From NCBI GenBank assembly GCA_930987745.1, contig CAKNKX010000009.1:1-54267 (forward strand): 54,267 nucleotides of DNA. The letters run 5' to 3'. The stretch is from an uncultured Clostridium sp. GTDB lineage: Bacteria > Bacillota > Clostridia > TANB77 > CAG-508. A program made the position numbers and the translations under genes. The notes beneath the pieces were generated by a model. It was not told the DNA's origin. It searched no databases and saw nothing but the letters and a program-made list of their open reading frames with translations. Shown here in pieces: positions 52,001 to 54,267 of this stretch (position 1 is its first letter; each line of letters starts with the position of its first letter).

Positions 52001-54267
52001 CATATACACCAGAACAAACCAGTGTAAATGTTAACAAAGTATGGAATGATAATAACAATCAAGATGGTGTAAGACCAGACGAAATACAAGTACAATTGGT
52101 AAAAGAAGTAGGTGGACAAAAAACAGAACTAGAGGACAAAATCATTACTTTATCAGATGATAATCAATGGAAAGGAACATTTGACAATTTACCAGTCTAT
52201 GAGAATGGAGAAAAAATTACTTATTCAGTAAAAGAAATAACTATTAGTGGTTATTCAGTAAATATTACACAAAATAGTGAAAATAACTTTACGATTACCA
52301 ATACTCATACACCAGGTGTAACCAGTGTTAATGTTAATAAAGTATGGGATGACCAAAATGACCAAGATGGATTAAGACCAGATAGTATTGAAGTTGAGTT
52401 ATTAAAAAACGGAGAACCAACAGGAAATATTATTACATTAAGTGAAGAAAATCATTGGACAGGAACATTTAATGACCTACCAATCAAAGAAAATGGAGAA
52501 GAGATAGACTATACTGTAAGAGAAATTACACAAATAGAAGGTTACACAACAGAAATTACAGAAAATACAGAAACAGCAAATAATACAAATAACACACAAA
52601 ATCTAGAAAATGTAGAAGAACCAAAAACTTCAACACAAACCTATGCAACAAAAGATATGGTAAGAGCTACAATAGCTACAGTAGAGCCAAAAAGCTTTAG
52701 AATTATTAATACACATCTTGTAGAAGAGGCATTTGACTTATCATTAAGAAAATTCATTATAGCTGTTAGCGAAGATGAGACAATCGAAGAAAGCGATATC
52801 TTAATGAATGAAGATAGTTCAGCTTATGAAAGAGAACCAGTAGTGGACGCATCTAATTTAAATACTCAAGATGAAGATGGAAATATGATTACAACAGCAA
52901 TATACAATCATACCAAAGAACCGGTGTTGGTAAAGAAAAATGATATTGTTGTATATATGTTAAGAGTATATAATGAAGGAGAACAAGATGGTTATGCATC
53001 AGAAATAAAAGATTACTTACCACCATATTTAACATTTGTAGATGGAGAATTTAACAGACAATATGGATGGGAAGTATCAGAAGATGGAAGAACTGTTACA
53101 ACAAGATATTTAGAAAATAGTGTAATTGAAAAACCAGAAATAGATGAAAGTGGTAATAACACATTATCTTATGTACAAGTGCCAATCATGTGTAGAGTAT
53201 CAGATAGTGCAAATGCAAATGAAGATATAACCAATATTGCAGATATTACAGAATATCAAGATAAAGATAAACAACCAGTAGAAGATAGAGATTCTGAGCA
53301 AAATAATGTAGAAATACCAAATGATGAAAATTTACCAGATTACAAAAACGACGAAATGAATCAAGATTATGTACCAGGACAAGAGGATGATGATGACTTT
53401 GAAAAAATATATGTAGAAGAGGATAAAGAATTCGATTTGGCTCTAAGAAAATTCATAAGTGAAGTAGATGGAACAACATATAACAGAGTACCAAGTGTAG
53501 ATTTATCAGGATTAGAAAGTGAAACTACCGCTATTTACAACCATACAAAGGATCCAGTATTGGTAAAAAGAAATAGTGTGATAATCTATACAATTAGAGT
53601 ATATAATGAAGGAGATATTTCAGGATATGCTGAAGAAGTAACAGACTATCTACCAGAAGGGTTGGAATTTTTACCAGAGCATGAAATTAATATTCAATAT
53701 GAATGGCAAGTATCAGAAGATGGAAGAATAGTTACAACAGATTATCTATCAAGTGCAAAAGAAACAGGAGATAGACAAAATGAAATACAAGCATTTGATG
53801 GACAAACACTAGACTATAAAGAGGTACAAATAGCATGTAGAGTAAAAGATAATGCAGAATCAGATGTAAAATTAACAAACTTAGCTGAAATCACAGAAGA
53901 TAGTGATGAAGATAGGGATTCGACTCCAGATAATGTAGAAGTGCCAAATGATGAAGAATTACCTGAATATAAAGACGACGAAACAGGAGAATATATACCA
54001 GGACAAGAAGATGACGACGATTTTGAGAAGGTAATAGTACAAGATTTTGACTTAGCTTTAAGAAAATTCATAGTAGCAGTAAGTGATGACGAAACTGTAA
54101 ATGATGATGAATATCTAAGAAATTCAGATGGTTCATATACAAGAGAACCAGTTGTTGATACATCTCTATTAAATACTACTGATGAAAATGGAAATATAAT
54201 AACAACAGCAACATATAACCATACAAAAGAGCCAGTGTTAGTACAACCAAATAACTATGTAATATAT
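49012..54267 (+). CDS. Giant thioester/Cna_B adhesin (3' end outside the window)
   Basis: At least 1752 residues, open to the window edge. ATG 49012 follows GGTAGGGTGATTTTTA. Signal peptide about 1-29. Thioester domain about 30-290 with Cys90 (AYCLKGG) and Gln185 (QAAFW). A DUF11-like module starts at 298. Seven Cna_B domains run from about 519 to 1235; each has a lysine in the (N/T/S)K-V/W-x-W strand and an asparagine in the TITN strand, as needed for intramolecular isopeptide bonds. More DUF11-like modules start at 1241, 1474 and 1679. The layout is a sticky head on a rigid stalk, suited to attachment to host or mucus. The anchor is not visible. Confidence 0.88.
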   Translation, partial: MRTRYKILFTLILIILSYMFIGINPVQANNSYEVPSKYFGITEYRTLSEPNFGYSLGNPVTGGANAAKIWNISQYNSSTSNNPIEVNAYCLKGGFGFTDEGEKVEYNLGYDMYDDRGVLESHEYEVVRNLVGGDHYNEILALANLVYLPGVDSEEALDTYLAKAGIDPENPRGVITLDEIKAVQQAAFWYFTNYGEGNGKYDKLGKEGWLYYADSQDGIYDSLSNYNPTGELPSIDLGSTRQAQAETLYNYLVTTAKENAVNYANTANKNYKTKLTMYLSSYGSQEQPIIVIEREKQFDLSLRKYITKINNQNMSDSRTPQIDLTNLKNLTDTTAIYKHRKDPVLVKYNDTVTYQIQVYNEGNVAGYVNEIKDQLPSGLKFSRLITEGYTSTYDESSNIVTFTRNDDNDDKLSAYDEGNTLDSTILEFECIVNTNEADKILTNVAWISVEETEDGKIITDEIGDDIDSEPSNAPGVDKDNMENYKGNDTNQSNLDDSNYFYKGEQDDDDFEKLTVIAMTSIDVSKKWDDEENQDGKRVETVTVELLRDGVATGQTITLNENNNWSGKFDNLLTKIDGKDVTYSVKETTSISGYNTVVSSEDSTNGKSFTITNSYTPETTKITATKVWEDNNNQDGKRPPSVEFELYKNGTATGNRKTLTEDTWTATFTDLPVYENGQKITYTVKEVSEPEGYTSSGEGTEENSYTITNRYTPETTEITATKVWEDNNNQDGKRPPSVEFELYKNGIATGNRKTLTEDTWTVTFTDLPVYENGQKITYTVKEVSEPEGYTSSGDGTEENRYTITNTYTPETTEITATKVWEDNNNQDGKRPPSVKFELYKNGTATGNRKTLTEDTWTATFTDLPVYENGQKITYTVKEVSEPEGYTSSGDGTEENSYTITNTYTPETTEITATKVWEDNNNQDGKRPPSVEFELYKNGIATGNRKTLTEDTWTVTFTDLPVYENGQKITYTVKEVSEPEGYTSSGEGTEENSYTITNSYTPEQTSVNVNKVWNDNNNQDGVRPDEIQVQLVKEVGGQKTELEDKIITLSDDNQWKGTFDNLPVYENGEKITYSVKEITISGYSVNITQNSENNFTITNTHTPGVTSVNVNKVWDDQNDQDGLRPDSIEVELLKNGEPTGNIITLSEENHWTGTFNDLPIKENGEEIDYTVREITQIEGYTTEITENTETANNTNNTQNLENVEEPKTSTQTYATKDMVRATIATVEPKSFRIINTHLVEEAFDLSLRKFIIAVSEDETIEESDILMNEDSSAYEREPVVDASNLNTQDEDGNMITTAIYNHTKEPVLVKKNDIVVYMLRVYNEGEQDGYASEIKDYLPPYLTFVDGEFNRQYGWEVSEDGRTVTTRYLENSVIEKPEIDESGNNTLSYVQVPIMCRVSDSANANEDITNIADITEYQDKDKQPVEDRDSEQNNVEIPNDENLPDYKNDEMNQDYVPGQEDDDDFEKIYVEEDKEFDLALRKFISEVDGTTYNRVPSVDLSGLESETTAIYNHTKDPVLVKRNSVIIYTIRVYNEGDISGYAEEVTDYLPEGLEFLPEHEINIQYEWQVSEDGRIVTTDYLSSAKETGDRQNEIQAFDGQTLDYKEVQIACRVKDNAESDVKLTNLAEITEDSDEDRDSTPDNVEVPNDEELPEYKDDETGEYIPGQEDDDDFEKVIVQDFDLALRKFIVAVSDDETVNDDEYLRNSDGSYTREPVVDTSLLNTTDENGNIITTATYNHTKEPVLVQPNNYVIY
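50871..52022 (+). repeat. Four near-identical 288-base Cna_B repeats
   Basis: Units begin at 50871, 51159, 51447 and 51735, exactly 288 bases (96 residues) apart, each opening ITATKVWEDNNNQDGKRPP. Differences are few (for example Thr/Ile before ATGNRK, Glu/Asp in SSGxGTEEN). Units 1 and 3, and 2 and 4, share variants, which suggests duplication of a two-unit block. More diverged Cna_B domains flank the block on both sides. Confidence 0.93.

Noticed and set aside
50871..52022. CRISPR-like array
   Set aside because: The 288-base units are in-frame coding repeats of Cna_B domains with no spacers.

Overview
The window is AT-rich DNA from a low-GC Gram-positive bacterium. A Clostridia-type anaerobe, probably an uncultured gut lineage, fits best: AGA and A/T-ending codons dominate, ribosome binding sites are strong AGGAGG types, and there is an anaerobic ribonucleotide reductase activase, a Spo0E-like regulator behind a Spo0A box, the diaminopimelate dehydrogenase branch of lysine synthesis, and thioester/Cna_B surface adhesins. 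No rRNA, tRNA or CRISPR array was seen.

Layout. 1-2555: remnants of secreted or surface protein genes and a truncated ISLre2-type transposase. 3101-10496: rpoB-rpoC with a structured intercistronic hairpin. 10505-19318: a REP-like palindrome, gdpP, the convergent rplI-dnaB pair, tilS, ftsH, a second perfect palindrome, a J-domain membrane protein, nrdG and rpsU. 19431-22420: an M16 peptidase pair and a Spo0E-like gene. 22596-27619: lysC-dapA-dapB facing asd-ddh (DAP/lysine synthesis). 27797-35750: a small orphan gene with a structured leader, a SWIM/SNF2 helicase, a coiled-coil protein, trmFO, a small membrane protein and a large coiled-coil membrane protein. 36081-40704: the str operon (rpsL, rpsG, fusA, tuf). 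40870-41521: two small orphan genes. 41841-44587: plsX, acpP and a D-Ala-D-Ala carboxypeptidase. 44895-54267: two large thioester-domain adhesins, the second running off the window.

Main observation. Five conserved genes (rpoC, gdpP, dnaB, nrdG and the SNF2 helicase) are each interrupted by one extra C placed directly before a glycine codon, so the zero frame reads CGG. Skipping the C restores the family sequence every time (RpoC zinc finger, GdpP GGGGH, DnaB linker, SNF2 Walker A, NrdG C-terminus). By manual scan these are the only in-frame CGG codons in the conserved genes; wherever CGG occurs elsewhere in them it straddles two codons. Random errors would not hit one codon in one context. 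The pattern suggests that CGG is undecoded or very poorly decoded here and is bypassed by +1 frameshifting or four-base (CGGN) decoding as glycine. The counter-evidence is two in-frame CGG codons in small genes of atypical composition.

Secondary themes are four single-gene small-ORF cassettes of atypical codon use whose stop codons lie in or beside hairpins, structured leaders at rpoB-rpoC, rpsG and the 27908 gene, an 18-bp palindromic operator candidate at rplI, and near-identical Cna_B and DUF11-like modules in the adhesins. All counts and pairings were made by eye.
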